A stretch of DNA of 38,389 nt from NCBI RefSeq assembly GCF_001428895.1, contig NZ_LMJA01000018.1, positions 1 to 38,389 of the forward strand, written 5' to 3'. The notes under the pieces were generated by a model that was not told the origin of the DNA, did not search any database, and saw only the letters and a list, made by a program, of their open reading frames with translations. Position 1 is the stretch's first letter. The number at the start of each line of letters is the position of its first letter. Source of the stretch: Mycobacterium sp. Root265. GTDB taxonomy: Bacteria > Actinomycetota > Actinomycetes > Mycobacteriales > Mycobacteriaceae. Position numbers and translations under genes: made by a program. This document shows positions 8,131 through 20,235 of this stretch, piece after piece.

Positions 8131-8851
8131 TGCGGCCGGCGCGCTTGGCCTGACCCGGGCCGGTGAGCAGATGCTCGGAACCCTCCAGCGAGACGAAGCT
8201 GCGAGGGTGCCGGGCGGTCCGGAAGATATCGCTGGCGTTCTCGGTGCCGACGGTGTTGTCCGTCGGCGAATGCAGGATCAGCAGCGGCAGCCGGAGAGCC
8301 TTGATCTTGTCGTCCAGCTTCGCGCGCCGCACGTCCTCGACGAACGCGCGCTTGAGGGTCAGCGTCTTGCCGCCCACCATCCACTGCCCGCTGCCCTCGG
8401 CGAACACCTGATCCAGACACGCGTCGTACTGGTGCTCGACATGGGTCGGGTCGAACGGCGCGCCCACGGTGACCACCGCGCGCACCCCGGCGCAATCACG
8501 CGCGCAGGCCAGCACCGCCGCGCCGCCCCACGAATGGCCCACCAGCAGATCGGCGGGGGTACCGCGCGCGGTCATGAAATGGCATGCCGCGATGACGTCG
8601 TCGACCTTGCAGGTGAACGATCCGTCACCCCAGTCCCCCTCGGAGCCGCCGAGGCCGAGCGCATCGAAGCGCAGCATGCCGATCCCGTCGGCGGCCAGCT
8701 GCTTGCAGATCCGCGCCGCGGCCGGTGAGTCCTTGCCGAGCGTGAATCCGTGCGAGAAGACGCCCCAACCGCGCACCGGACCCTCGGGCAGGTCGATGAG
8801 ACCGGCCAGGGCGGGCCCGGTCGCGCTGGGGAAGGTGACGCGTTCAGCCAT
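8096..8851 (-). CDS. Alpha/beta hydrolase
   Basis: A 251-residue serine hydrolase. The nucleophile Ser is in VGHSWGGAA, the acid is likely Asp in HSPTDNTVG, and the His is in GSEHLL, all in the usual order. The N-terminal VFSHGFTLGKDSPAA forms the oxyanion-hole region. There is no signal peptide, so it is cytoplasmic. It resembles the short hydrolases often annotated as dienelactone-hydrolase-like or peptidase S9-like; the natural ester is unknown. It is divergent from the methylenetetrahydrofolate reductase gene and overlaps the 3' end of fprA. Confidence 0.8.
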   Translation of the reverse strand: MAERVTFPSATGPALAGLIDLPEGPVRGWGVFSHGFTLGKDSPAAARICKQLAADGIGMLRFDALGLGGSEGDWGDGSFTCKVDDVIAACHFMTARGTPADLLVGHSWGGAAVLACARDCAGVRAVVTVGAPFDPTHVEHQYDACLDQVFAEGSGQWMVGGKTLTLKRAFVEDVRRAKLDDKIKALRLPLLILHSPTDNTVGTENASDIFRTARHPRSFVSLEGSEHLLTGPGQAKRAGRIIGAWADAYLR

Positions 8852-8897
8852 GCCCAGGGTTTACCACGGCGATGCTCCGCACCTTAGGGTGGCGGTC

Positions 8898-9800
8898 GTG
8901 CCGCTCAACACCGTCGCGCTCGAACTCGTCCCACCGAACGTGGAACGGGGTGCGCAGTACGCCGTCGAAGAGGCGATCAAGGTCCGGGCGTTGTCGCAGG
9001 AAACAGGCGTCGAGGTCGGGCACGTCATGATCCCCGGGATGATCGACGAGGACGACGACCGTCCCATCGAGATGAAGCCCAAGATGGACGTGCTGGAGTA
9101 CTGGTCGTTGATCCAGCCCGAGCTGCCCGGCTCCCGCGGACTGTGCACCCAGGTGACGTCGTTCCTGGACGAACCGGCGCTGCGCGGCAGGCTCACCGAA
9201 CTGAACGGGGCGAACTTCGACGGCATCGCCTTCGTCGGGGTGCCCCGCACGCTCAGCGACGGCGAGGGCGGCGGTGTCGCCCCCACCGACGCACTGTCCA
9301 CGTTCGACAGCCTGGTGCCCAACCGCGGGGTCATCCTGATCCCGACCCGCGACGGTGAGCAGGGCCGGTTCAACTTCAAATGCAACCAGGGCGCCACCTA
9401 TGGGATGACCCAGCTGCTGTACTCGGACGCCATCGTCGGCTTTCTGACCGAATTCGCCAGGACCACCGAACACCGTCCGGAGATCCTGTTGTCGTTCGGG
9501 TTCGTCCCGAAGCTGGAATCCAAGGTCAAGCTGATCAACTGGCTCATCCAGGACCCCGGCAACGCGGCCGTGGCCGCCGAACAGGAGTTCGTCAGCAGAC
9601 TGGCTCCGCTGGATCCCGACGCCAAGCGCCGCGAGATGCTGGATCTGTACAAGCGGGTGATCGACGGCGTCGGCGGGCTCGGCTTCCCGCTGAGCGTGCA
9701 CTTCGAGGCGGCCTACGGACCCTCCAAGCCGGCCTTCGACACCTTCGCCGCGATGCTCGACTACTGGGCGCCGGAGAGCTCCAACTCGAACGCCGGATAG
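8898..9800 (+). CDS. Mycobacterial-type methylenetetrahydrofolate reductase
   Basis: About 300 residues from the GTG at 8898; a GTG at 8889 is also possible. The start NTVALELVPPNVERG, the segments PGMIDEDDDRPIEMKPKMD, GIAFVGVPRTLSDGEG, GVAPTDALS and FNFKCNQGATYGMTQLLYSDA agree with my memory of the Rv2172c-like protein family. Members in M. smegmatis were reported as monomeric, NADH-using, flavin-free reductases converting 5,10-methylene- to 5-methyl-tetrahydrofolate for methionine synthesis. The assignment rests on recall of that family, not on a search. The 3' end overlaps the convergent small pseudogene by 40 bp. Confidence 0.7.
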   Translation: MPLNTVALELVPPNVERGAQYAVEEAIKVRALSQETGVEVGHVMIPGMIDEDDDRPIEMKPKMDVLEYWSLIQPELPGSRGLCTQVTSFLDEPALRGRLTELNGANFDGIAFVGVPRTLSDGEGGGVAPTDALSTFDSLVPNRGVILIPTRDGEQGRFNFKCNQGATYGMTQLLYSDAIVGFLTEFARTTEHRPEILLSFGFVPKLESKVKLINWLIQDPGNAAVAAEQEFVSRLAPLDPDAKRREMLDLYKRVIDGVGGLGFPLSVHFEAAYGPSKPAFDTFAAMLDYWAPESSNSNAG

Positions 9801-10208
9801 TCGTCGAGCATCCTGCGCAGCGCGCTCGAACTGCCACATCGAGGTGAGGTCGTGGTCGAGGCGGCAGTCGACCGCGGCCACCGACCCGCCCGGTGGCGGC
9901 ACATCGTGCACCCGATCGGCGATCTGGTCGAACAGGCTGTGCGGTGCGGCCAGGTAATGCCAGGGGCGCCGGTGTGGCGTCGACAGCACCGCCGCGTACA
10001 CCAGGCCGTGTTCGGTGGCCAGGATGTGGGTGGCGGTGATCGTGAAGGGCGCGTGGGCCTCGGCCTGTCCCCATTCGGCAGCGGCCACCTGCCCGGCCAG
10101 GACGTGCAACCGGACGTCGTCGGTGATGAGTGCGGGGAAGTCGGGCCGGCCGATCTGCGGACCGACGTCCAGGCAGTCACGCAGCATGGCGCCGAAGTAA
10201 TCGAACAT
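9761..10208 (-). pseudogene. Conserved-looking small protein with apparent one-base frameshift
   Basis: Reading from the ATG at 10208, the frame gives a convincing protein (MFDYFGAMLRDCLD to LTSMWQFER) as far as about 9826. It then turns into low-complexity shadow translation running antisense across the reductase gene. One frame over, the sequence continues as LRRMLDDYPAFELELSGAQ and stops at 9761-9763. The two halves join if one base is removed from the GCGCGC run near 9820-9826, giving FERLRRMLDDYP. The intact product would be about 148 residues. I do not recognise the family. The extra base may be a true mutation, a +1 recoding site or a sequencing error. Confidence 0.6.
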
Positions 10209-10294
10209 GGAGGCCTCCCGGGAGAAATCCAGACGTCGAGGCCTCGAGCCTGCACCCGGGCGGGGGTGACGGTCAACCGCCTATCCTTGCCCGG

Positions 10295-14197
<3,903 letters not shown>

Positions 14198-14280
14198 CGG
14201 CGGCGAAGGATGCGGGGCCTGAAATTAGCCCAGCTATCAAAAACGCCACCGAAAGACTTGCCGCCGGTTACCGTGTCGTG

Positions 14281-15378
14281 GTGCAGCGTGTTGTCATCGC
14301 CGGGCTCGGCGACACCGGAGTCCTGACCGCACTCAAGCTGGCGAAGCGCTTCGAGGTCACCGGCATCTCCGCCAAACCCGGACTGCTCAGCGGGCAGGAA
14401 CTCGGGGTACGCATCGCCCGTCCGCACGAATGGGCACGCGACTACTGGACCGGGTTCGAACGGTTTCGCGGGCTGGACCGGGTGCGCACTCTGCACGGCA
14501 CCCTGACCGGGCTCGATCTGGCCGCCAGTACCGTCGGCGTCGACCGCTCCGGCGCCGTCGAGCACGTTCCCTACGACATCCTGGTCATCTCCACCGGTGT
14601 CACGAACGGGTTCTGGCGCAGGCCGCACCTGCAGTCCGCCGACGAGATCGATGCGGACCTGCAGGCGGTGCACCGGCGGCTGGCCGCGGCGAAATCCATC
14701 GCGGTGATCGGGGGAGGCGCCGCCGCGGTGAGCGCGGCCGCCAACCTCGCGGCCGCGCTGCCCGGCGCCCGGATCGGTCTGTACTACCCCAGCGAACACG
14801 CACTGCCGCAGCATCATCGGCGGGTGTGGCGCAGGATCGAGACCCGGCTGACGGCGGCGGGGGTCGGATTGCATCCCGGACACCGGGCGGTCATCCCCGA
14901 GGACCACGGGGACATCACCAGCGCGCCGGTGCACTGGAGCACCGGGCAGCCGGCGGTCAGCGCCGATGCGGTGCTGTGGGCGATCGGCCGGGTCAGCCCG
15001 AACACCGGCTGGCTGCCCGCAGAACTGCTCGACGACGGCGGATTCGTCCGTGTCACACCACAACTGCAGGCCCCCGGCCACCCGGAGGTGTTCGCGATCG
15101 GTGATGTCGCGGCCACCGATCCGCTGCGCGCCTCGGCACGCAGCCGCGCCGACGGTCTGCTCGCCCGCAACATTGCCGCGTACGCCGCGGGAAAGCCGAT
15201 GGGTGCCTACAAGCCACCGAAGGCCCGCTGGGGGTCGGTGCTCGGCGCCCAGGCCGACGGACTGGAGGTGTTCGCCCCGTCCGGTCAGGCGATGCGCTTC
15301 CCGGCCTGGTCGGTGCGTAACGTGCTCCAGCCCTGGATCGTCAAGCGGGGGATATACCGAGGCGTGCGGTCAGACTGA
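14281..15378 (+). CDS. FAD-dependent pyridine nucleotide-disulphide oxidoreductase (NDH-2/AIFM2-like)
   Basis: About 365 residues from the GTG at 14281; a GTG codon directly before it is equally possible. The first Rossmann motif VVIAGLGDTGVLTALKL binds FAD, and a second, IAVIGGGAAAVSAA, binds NAD(P)H. AIGDVAATDPLRAS near residue 275 is the FAD-ribityl motif. No CxxC redox pair is visible, so it is not a disulphide reductase. The pattern fits single-subunit quinone or ferredoxin-type NAD(P)H oxidoreductases. It lies 80 bp downstream of hrpA and overlaps the convergent FMN reductase by 38 bp. The acceptor is unknown. Confidence 0.8.
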   Translation: MQRVVIAGLGDTGVLTALKLAKRFEVTGISAKPGLLSGQELGVRIARPHEWARDYWTGFERFRGLDRVRTLHGTLTGLDLAASTVGVDRSGAVEHVPYDILVISTGVTNGFWRRPHLQSADEIDADLQAVHRRLAAAKSIAVIGGGAAAVSAAANLAAALPGARIGLYYPSEHALPQHHRRVWRRIETRLTAAGVGLHPGHRAVIPEDHGDITSAPVHWSTGQPAVSADAVLWAIGRVSPNTGWLPAELLDDGGFVRVTPQLQAPGHPEVFAIGDVAATDPLRASARSRADGLLARNIAAYAAGKPMGAYKPPKARWGSVLGAQADGLEVFAPSGQAMRFPAWSVRNVLQPWIVKRGIYRGVRSD

Positions 15379-15904
15379 TCAACTGATCCAGCAGTGCGTC
15401 GAGTTCACCCGCGCGGCGCTCCAGCGGAGTGAAACCGTCGGCGCCGAACTCCTGGAACAGGGACAGCGCGACCTGGGCCCGGACATCGAACATCTGAAAG
15501 TTCGCCACGATCTGCCGCCACTGCTCCACGGCACGCACGCCGCCGTCCGCTCCGTAGGACACGAAGCCGACCGCCTTGCCGGACCATTCGGGCCCCAGGC
15601 TGTCGACCGCATTCTTCAGCGCGCCGGGGACCCCGTGGTTGTACTCGGGCGTGACGAACACGAATCCGTCGCAGGCATCGATCGCCCGGCTCCACCGCCG
15701 GACGTGCTCCGAGTCGTACTCGCGGTTCGCTGCTGCGGGCGGCACCGGGGCGGTCAGCAGCGGGACGTCGAATTCCTTGAGGTCGATGACCTCGAACTCG
15801 CTGGCGTCCCGGCGTGCCGCCTGCTCGGCGACCCACTGCGCGACGGAGGCGCCGGCGCGGCCCTCCCGTATCGATCCGATGATGATGCCGATGGTCATAT
15901 TCAT
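15341..15904 (-). CDS. NADPH-dependent FMN reductase
   Basis: A 187-residue flavodoxin-fold protein. GSIREGRAG near the N-terminus binds the FMN phosphate and [17 protein letters not shown] is the family signature for isoalloxazine contact. A clear ribosome site (AAGGGAGA) precedes the ATG at 15904; an ATG two codons later is an alternative. Such enzymes reduce FMN, quinones or azo compounds with NAD(P)H. It diverges from the CoA-transferase gene. Its 3' end overlaps another NAD(P)H flavoprotein, but the genes are convergent, so no operon links them. Confidence 0.88.
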   Translation of the reverse strand: MNMTIGIIIGSIREGRAGASVAQWVAEQAARRDASEFEVIDLKEFDVPLLTAPVPPAAANREYDSEHVRRWSRAIDACDGFVFVTPEYNHGVPGALKNAVDSLGPEWSGKAVGFVSYGADGGVRAVEQWRQIVANFQMFDVRAQVALSLFQEFGADGFTPLERRAGELDALLDQLISLTARLGISPA

Positions 15905-15965
15905 GTTCTCCCTTCGGTAGGTGCATCGCCTGTCAACGGCTCGAGTCTTCCCGAAACGCGCCGAT

Positions 15966-15990
15966 CGGTACCGTCGTCAATACGGTACGG
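15966..15990. promoter_or_regulatory. Candidate operator upstream of the CoA-transferase gene
   Basis: The palindrome CGGTACCG (15966-15973) and the near copy CGGTACGG (15983-15990) are 17 bp apart centre to centre. Together with flanking bases they form an imperfect inverted repeat with a 9-bp spacer. The right half overlaps TACGGT, a plausible mycobacterial -10 hexamer. This arrangement fits a TetR- or MarR-like repressor site, but no such regulator gene is adjacent. Confidence 0.35.
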
Positions 15991-16020
15991 TCGCCGGTAG
16001 ACCAGTGGAGAGGACGACAT

Positions 16021-17244
16021 ATGGGCAAGGTCATGGAGGGCGTCCGCGTCCTGGAGGTCGCGCAGTTCACCTTCGTCCCCGCCGCCGGCGCGATCCTGGC
16101 CGATTGGGGCGCCGACGTGATCAAGGTCGAGCACCCGGTGCGCGGTGACACCCAGCGAGGGTTCATCAACATGGGCGGGTTCGCGCTCGACCCCAACCGG
16201 CATCCGCTCATCGAGCACCCCAACCGTGGCAAGCGCAGCGTCGGCATCGACGTCTCCACCCCGGGCGGCCAGGAGGTGCTCTACGAGATCGCCAAGACCG
16301 CCGACGTCTTCCTGACCAACTACATGCCCGCCCAGCGACAGAAGAACAAGTTCGATGTCGAGCACATCCGCGCGGTCAACCCCAACATCATCTATGCCCG
16401 CGGCAGTGCCTACGGCGACAAGGGCGACGAACGCGACACCGGCGGTTTCGACGGCACGGCGTTCTGGACCCGCAGCGGTGTCGGGCACGCGCTGACCCCG
16501 GAGGATCTGGGCGGCGCACTGTCACAGGGCATCCCGGCTTTCGGTGACTCGATCGGCGGGATGAACATCGCCGGCGGCATCTCCGCGGCGCTGTTCCACC
16601 GCGAGCGTACCGGCGAGACCTCCGAGATCGATGTGTCCCTGCTGAGCACGGCGTGGTGGGCGGCAGGAGCCAGTGTCACCCAGGGGATGGAGACCGGCGA
16701 GACGATGCGCTCGGTGATGCCGAATTCGGTTGGCCCGACGGTGAACCCGTTCCTGGGCAACTATCTGACGTCGGACGGCGGCACCATCAACCTGTGTATC
16801 GTCAGCCCGACCGGCTACATCCGGGACGCCTTCGAGCATCTCGGGCTGCCCGAACTGGCCGACGATCCTCGGTTCTCCGATGTACTGCCGCTGATCGAAA
16901 ATGCCGCGGCCGCCGTCGAACTGATCACCGAATCGATCCGAAGCAGACCGTTCGAGTACTGGCGCAAGCACCTCAAGACCATGAAAGGCCAATGGGCGCC
17001 GTTCCAGAGCCTGGTGGACCTGGGCAGCGATGAACAGGCGCTGGCCAACGACATGGTCGTCGAGGTCGAAGGCTCAGACGGTCAACCGTTCAAGGTGGTG
17101 CGCGGGCCGGTGCAGTTCAACCACGAACCGCTCCAGACCACCCGGGCGCCGCAGGCCTCCGAACACACCGAGCTCGTGCTGATGGAAATCGGCCTGGACT
17201 GGGATCGCATCGAGGAGTTGAAGGACGCCGGCGCGATAGCCTGA
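16021..17244 (+). CDS. CaiB/BaiF family CoA transferase
   Basis: A 407-residue family III CoA transferase. [30 protein letters not shown] is the usual N-terminal pattern in this family, and Asp144 in [13 protein letters not shown] sits where the catalytic Asp of formyl-CoA transferase is expected. [12 protein letters not shown] and [11 protein letters not shown] lie in the large C-terminal domain. These enzymes move CoA between carboxylic acids through an aspartyl-CoA thioester. GGAGAGGA precedes the ATG. The histidine kinase gene begins 4 bp after the stop, so the two are probably co-transcribed. The acid substrate is unknown; in mycobacteria many homologues act in lipid, sterol or bile-acid-like catabolism. 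Confidence 0.88.
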   Translation: MGKVMEGVRVLEVAQFTFVPAAGAILADWGADVIKVEHPVRGDTQRGFINMGGFALDPNRHPLIEHPNRGKRSVGIDVSTPGGQEVLYEIAKTADVFLTNYMPAQRQKNKFDVEHIRAVNPNIIYARGSAYGDKGDERDTGGFDGTAFWTRSGVGHALTPEDLGGALSQGIPAFGDSIGGMNIAGGISAALFHRERTGETSEIDVSLLSTAWWAAGASVTQGMETGETMRSVMPNSVGPTVNPFLGNYLTSDGGTINLCIVSPTGYIRDAFEHLGLPELADDPRFSDVLPLIENAAAAVELITESIRSRPFEYWRKHLKTMKGQWAPFQSLVDLGSDEQALANDMVVEVEGSDGQPFKVVRGPVQFNHEPLQTTRAPQASEHTELVLMEIGLDWDRIEELKDAGAIA

Positions 17245-17248
17245 GGAT

Positions 17249-18433
17249 GTGCACTCCCTCCTGCTCCGGGGCGCGCCGCTGCTGTTGACGCCGGTGCTCC
17301 TGGCAGTGAGCACCTTTCCTGGCGAGTTCCGGGTGTCGGCCGGCTACTGGGTACTGGGCTGCGCAGCGGCCGTGGTCTTCCTCTTCGGGGGCCGGTGGCC
17401 GTTTCCGGTGTCGCTGACGCTGTCCGCGCTGGCGATCCCGATGTTCGCGGCGCAGGCGTGGGGGCTGTCCGGACTGGTGCCCTATCTCGCAGCGGTGTCT
17501 TTGGCCGAGCTCACAGCACGCACCGACCGGGACCGGGTCATCGCCGCCGCGGCCGCCGGTTGGCTGCTCGCCCTGGTGCTGGGAGTACAACTCGACGATC
17601 ACGCCCCGAGGTGGAGCGCCGCCGATGTCACCACGGTGGCTGCGGCGTTCGGGCTGCCGCTGTTGCTCGGCCTGTACCTGCGCGGCCAACGGCAGGTCCG
17701 GGCCCTCGCGGAATCGGAGGTCCGCGCTCAGGAACGGGGTGCCATGGCCCGCGAGTTGCATGACCTGGTCGCCCACCACATGGCGTCCATCGCGCTGCGC
17801 GCCGGCGTCGCCGAACACGTGATCGGAACGGCGGACCCGCGGGTCGCCGAGGTGCTCGACGATGTGCACCGCACCGCGGCCGATGCGCTGGCCGATATCC
17901 GGCGCTGGCAGGCCGCGCTGCGTGACCCGGCCCTGCACGAGGTGGCCATGGTGGAGCCCGAGGCGCTGTGGAGCGAGATCGAGGCCGCCGTGCAACGCAC
18001 CCGCGCAGCGGGTTTCACGGTGCACGCGGAGATCGACCGGGCGATCACCGGACTGGACGCGATGGCGCGGCTGACCGTGCTGCGGGTGACCCAGGAGGCG
18101 CTCACCAACGTGATGAAGCATGCCGATCCGGGCGGGCCCGTCGAACTGTCCATCGCGCGACACGGTGGCGGTGTGGAGATCCGCGTCGACAGCGCCGGGG
18201 TCGACGAACATCAGGGTGGTCTTGGGGTCATCGGCATGTCGGAGCGGATGCAACTGTGCGGCGGCACGTTCACCGCAGGCCGCAGCGAGCACCGCGGCGC
18301 TGATCGCCGCGGTGCATCGGGTGGCCGACGGCGACTTCGTGCTTTCGCCACACCTGTTGCAGCGGTTGGTATCCCGGGCGGTCGGCGCGCGTGTCCCCGA
18401 CGGTCCCGAGGCGGTACCGCTGACGACGCGTGA
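17249..18433 (+). CDS. NarL-type sensor histidine kinase, C-terminus lost
   Basis: The first 140 or so residues hold several hydrophobic segments, so the sensor is membrane-bound. The HisKA_3 dimerisation/phosphoacceptor helix has His171 in ARELHDLVAHHM. The ATPase N box is RVTQEALTNVMKHAD and the G box is GLGVIGMSERMQLCGGTF. After GGTFTAGR (about base 18280) the kinase would normally run on for a short beta strand. Here the frame instead enters Arg-rich nonsense to 18433, while another frame carries the C-terminal half of a response regulator. The ATPase core is nearly complete, so some activity is conceivable, but the partner receiver domain is missing. Confidence 0.7.
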   Translation: MHSLLLRGAPLLLTPVLLAVSTFPGEFRVSAGYWVLGCAAAVVFLFGGRWPFPVSLTLSALAIPMFAAQAWGLSGLVPYLAAVSLAELTARTDRDRVIAAAAAGWLLALVLGVQLDDHAPRWSAADVTTVAAAFGLPLLLGLYLRGQRQVRALAESEVRAQERGAMARELHDLVAHHMASIALRAGVAEHVIGTADPRVAEVLDDVHRTAADALADIRRWQAALRDPALHEVAMVEPEALWSEIEAAVQRTRAAGFTVHAEIDRAITGLDAMARLTVLRVTQEALTNVMKHADPGGPVELSIARHGGGVEIRVDSAGVDEHQGGLGVIGMSERMQLCGGTFTAGRSEHRGADRRGASGGRRRLRAFATPVAAVGIPGGRRACPRRSRGGTADDA

Positions 18434-18602
18434 AGAGGATGTGCTGCCGCTGATCGTCGAGGGCCTGTCCAATCAGGAGATCGCCGACCGGCTGCACCTC
18501 GGCGTCACCACGGTCAAGACGCATGTGGCCAACCTGATGGACAAGCTCGGAGCCCAGAACCGGGTGCAACTCGCGGTGTACGGGTATCAACGCATGGCGT
18601 GA
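18283..18602 (+). pseudogene. LuxR/NarL response-regulator remnant lacking the receiver domain
   Basis: From about 18287 one frame reads STAALIAAVHRVADGDFVLSP, the typical linker of a NarL-type regulator. The LuxR helix-turn-helix follows: LTTREEDVLPLIVEGLSNQE, then IADRLHLGVTTVKTHVANLM, ending YGYQRMA. The phosphoacceptor receiver, about 120 residues, is absent. The upstream sequence is the end of the histidine kinase in another frame. The simplest explanation is a deletion of roughly 400 bp across the kinase-regulator junction. Internal GTG codons (near 18312) could in principle start a free DNA-binding domain of about 96 residues. The end overlaps the convergent multicopper oxidase by 16 bp. 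Confidence 0.65.
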
Positions 18603-20074
18603 GGCATGTCCATGGCCATCGGCTGCGGCTGCTGTCCGGGGTTGAGCACCAGGAACTGGCCCATCATGCCCCGGTCCTCGTGCAGGGCCAGATGGCAGTG
18701 ATACATGTACGGGAAGGTCGGATCGGTGTAGTCGGAGAATCTGACCGCGAGCCGGATCCGTTGTCCAGGTGGGGTGTACACCGTGTCCTTGAGACCTGCC
18801 AGCTGCGGCGGTGGCGGCGCACCGTCGATGTCGATGATCCGGAACTGGGTGTCGTGCACGTGGAAGTTGTGCGGCCAGTTGTCCACGTTGCGCACGGTCC
18901 AGATCTCGTCGGCGTCCACCGTCGCATGAAAGTCGATGCGGTTCATGTCCATCCGGTTCCCGTTGATCATGAACCACTGCAGATCGAACTCGCGGTGCAC
19001 GGCCGTCGCCTCATCCGGCAGCGTCGCCGACGTGGCCAGCGCTGCGGGGAGCGCGGCGCTGGGGCGCAGGTTGCGCTCCGGTTGCAGCCGCATGACGGTG
19101 AACGAGTCGCCGATGCCGAAGCGAGCCGCTTCCTCCTTCTCCAGGCCGGCGCGGTGTTCGATCGGAAAAGACTGCAGTGCATAGTCTTGCCCTGGTCTGG
19201 ACTCGACCACGATCTCGGCGCGCTCGCCGGGGCTCAGCTGTACCCGGGTCGCCGGGACGGGCGCGGCGAGCAGCCCGCCGTCACCGGCGATGACATGAAA
19301 GACCCTGTCATCGGAGAAACCCAGGTTGTACAGCCGCCCGCCGGAACCGTTGAGCACGCGCAGCCGGACCCGCTCGGTGCGCACCGTCAGATGCGCCCCG
19401 GCAATCCCATTGGTCACGATGGTGTCGCCGAGCAGGCCGACGTCCGTCGGGTCGGATTCGTCGAGCGCACCCGAAGGTGTGAAACGGCGGTCCTGGATGA
19501 TCAGCGGGATGTCGTCGACGCCGTAATCGCCCGGAAGACCGTCGGTGTCGTCGTCGACGAGAAACATCCCGGCCAGCCCCCGGTAGATGTGCTTCTCGGT
19601 CGCGCCGTGCGGATGCGGGTGATACCAGAGCGTCGCCGCGGGTTGCCGTACCTCCCAGCGTGGCTGCCACTGCCCACCGGCCGGCACCGTCTGGTGCGGC
19701 CCGCCGTCGCACTGGGCGGGCACGTGCATACCGTGCCAGTGCACGGTGGTCGGTTCGGGCAACGCGTTCTCGACATGGACGGCCACCGACTCGCCGCGCC
19801 GCGCGCGCAGCGTCGGCCCCAGGATCGAGCCGTTGAATCCCCAGGTGGCGGTGCGTACTCCGGGCAGCATCTCGGTCTCGCCGGCCGTCGCCCGCAGGGT
19901 GAAGACGCGGGTACCGTCCGCGCCGACGGTCGCTTCGGCCAGCGGTGGGATCGGCAACGGACGGGTCAGCGGTGGCGTGCGCCGGCCGGGCTGGGGACCC
20001 GAACAGGCCAGGGTCAGGGCCAGTGGGGTTGCGGTGAGGCCGACGAGGAGCTGCCGGCGGGACAGGATGGGCAC
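18587..20074 (-). CDS. Multicopper oxidase, MmcO/CueO-like
   Basis: A 495-residue exported oxidase. The N-terminus has SRRQLLVGLTATPLALTLACSG, read as Arg-rich start, hydrophobic core and a Cys that could be a lipobox (TLAC), as in the M. tuberculosis MmcO lipoprotein. The copper ligands are all present: HWHGMH, WYHPHPHG, HNFHVHDTQF and YHCHLALHEDRGMM. The last contains the type 1 Cys with an axial Met nearby. The family oxidises Cu(I) or phenolic substrates with O2 and protects against copper. It diverges from an alpha/beta hydrolase across 161 bp. I found no convincing CsoR/RicR box there. Confidence 0.92.
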   Translation of the reverse strand: MPILSRRQLLVGLTATPLALTLACSGPQPGRRTPPLTRPLPIPPLAEATVGADGTRVFTLRATAGETEMLPGVRTATWGFNGSILGPTLRARRGESVAVHVENALPEPTTVHWHGMHVPAQCDGGPHQTVPAGGQWQPRWEVRQPAATLWYHPHPHGATEKHIYRGLAGMFLVDDDTDGLPGDYGVDDIPLIIQDRRFTPSGALDESDPTDVGLLGDTIVTNGIAGAHLTVRTERVRLRVLNGSGGRLYNLGFSDDRVFHVIAGDGGLLAAPVPATRVQLSPGERAEIVVESRPGQDYALQSFPIEHRAGLEKEEAARFGIGDSFTVMRLQPERNLRPSAALPAALATSATLPDEATAVHREFDLQWFMINGNRMDMNRIDFHATVDADEIWTVRNVDNWPHNFHVHDTQFRIIDIDGAPPPPQLAGLKDTVYTPPGQRIRLAVRFSDYTDPTFPYMYHCHLALHEDRGMMGQFLVLNPGQQPQPMAMDMPHAMR

Positions 20075-20203
20075 ACGTCGAGTCTTCGGGGTTCGGTGCC
20101 GGCCCGGATCCTCCGTGGGGCCCGGAAGTGCGGTCCGCTGGGACCTTGCGCATGCCGGTACTACCTGCTAACCCCCACCCGGGATTGGTGGCTGGCGTCG
20201 ATG

Positions 20204-20217
20204 CCTGCCCGGGCAGG
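20204..20217. promoter_or_regulatory. 14-bp perfect palindrome, possible operator
   Basis: CCTGCCCGGGCAGG is a perfect 14-bp palindrome 18 bp upstream of the ATG of the alpha/beta hydrolase, in the divergent region shared with the multicopper oxidase. It could be an operator or a small hairpin in the leader. High GC raises the chance of random CCCGGG-centred palindromes. Confidence 0.3.
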
Positions 20218-20235
20218 TCACGGGAGAGTCATGCC

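Noticed and set aside
8844-10208. A 454-codon open frame on the minus strand
   Set aside because: Only its first part (to about 9826) looks like protein. The rest is antisense to the folate reductase gene and has shadow-like composition.
20075-20235. Copper-responsive (CsoR/RicR) operator before the multicopper oxidase
   Set aside because: C-rich and G-rich runs are present but they do not form the expected palindrome; the only clear dyad is the CCTGCCCGGGCAGG element near the other gene.
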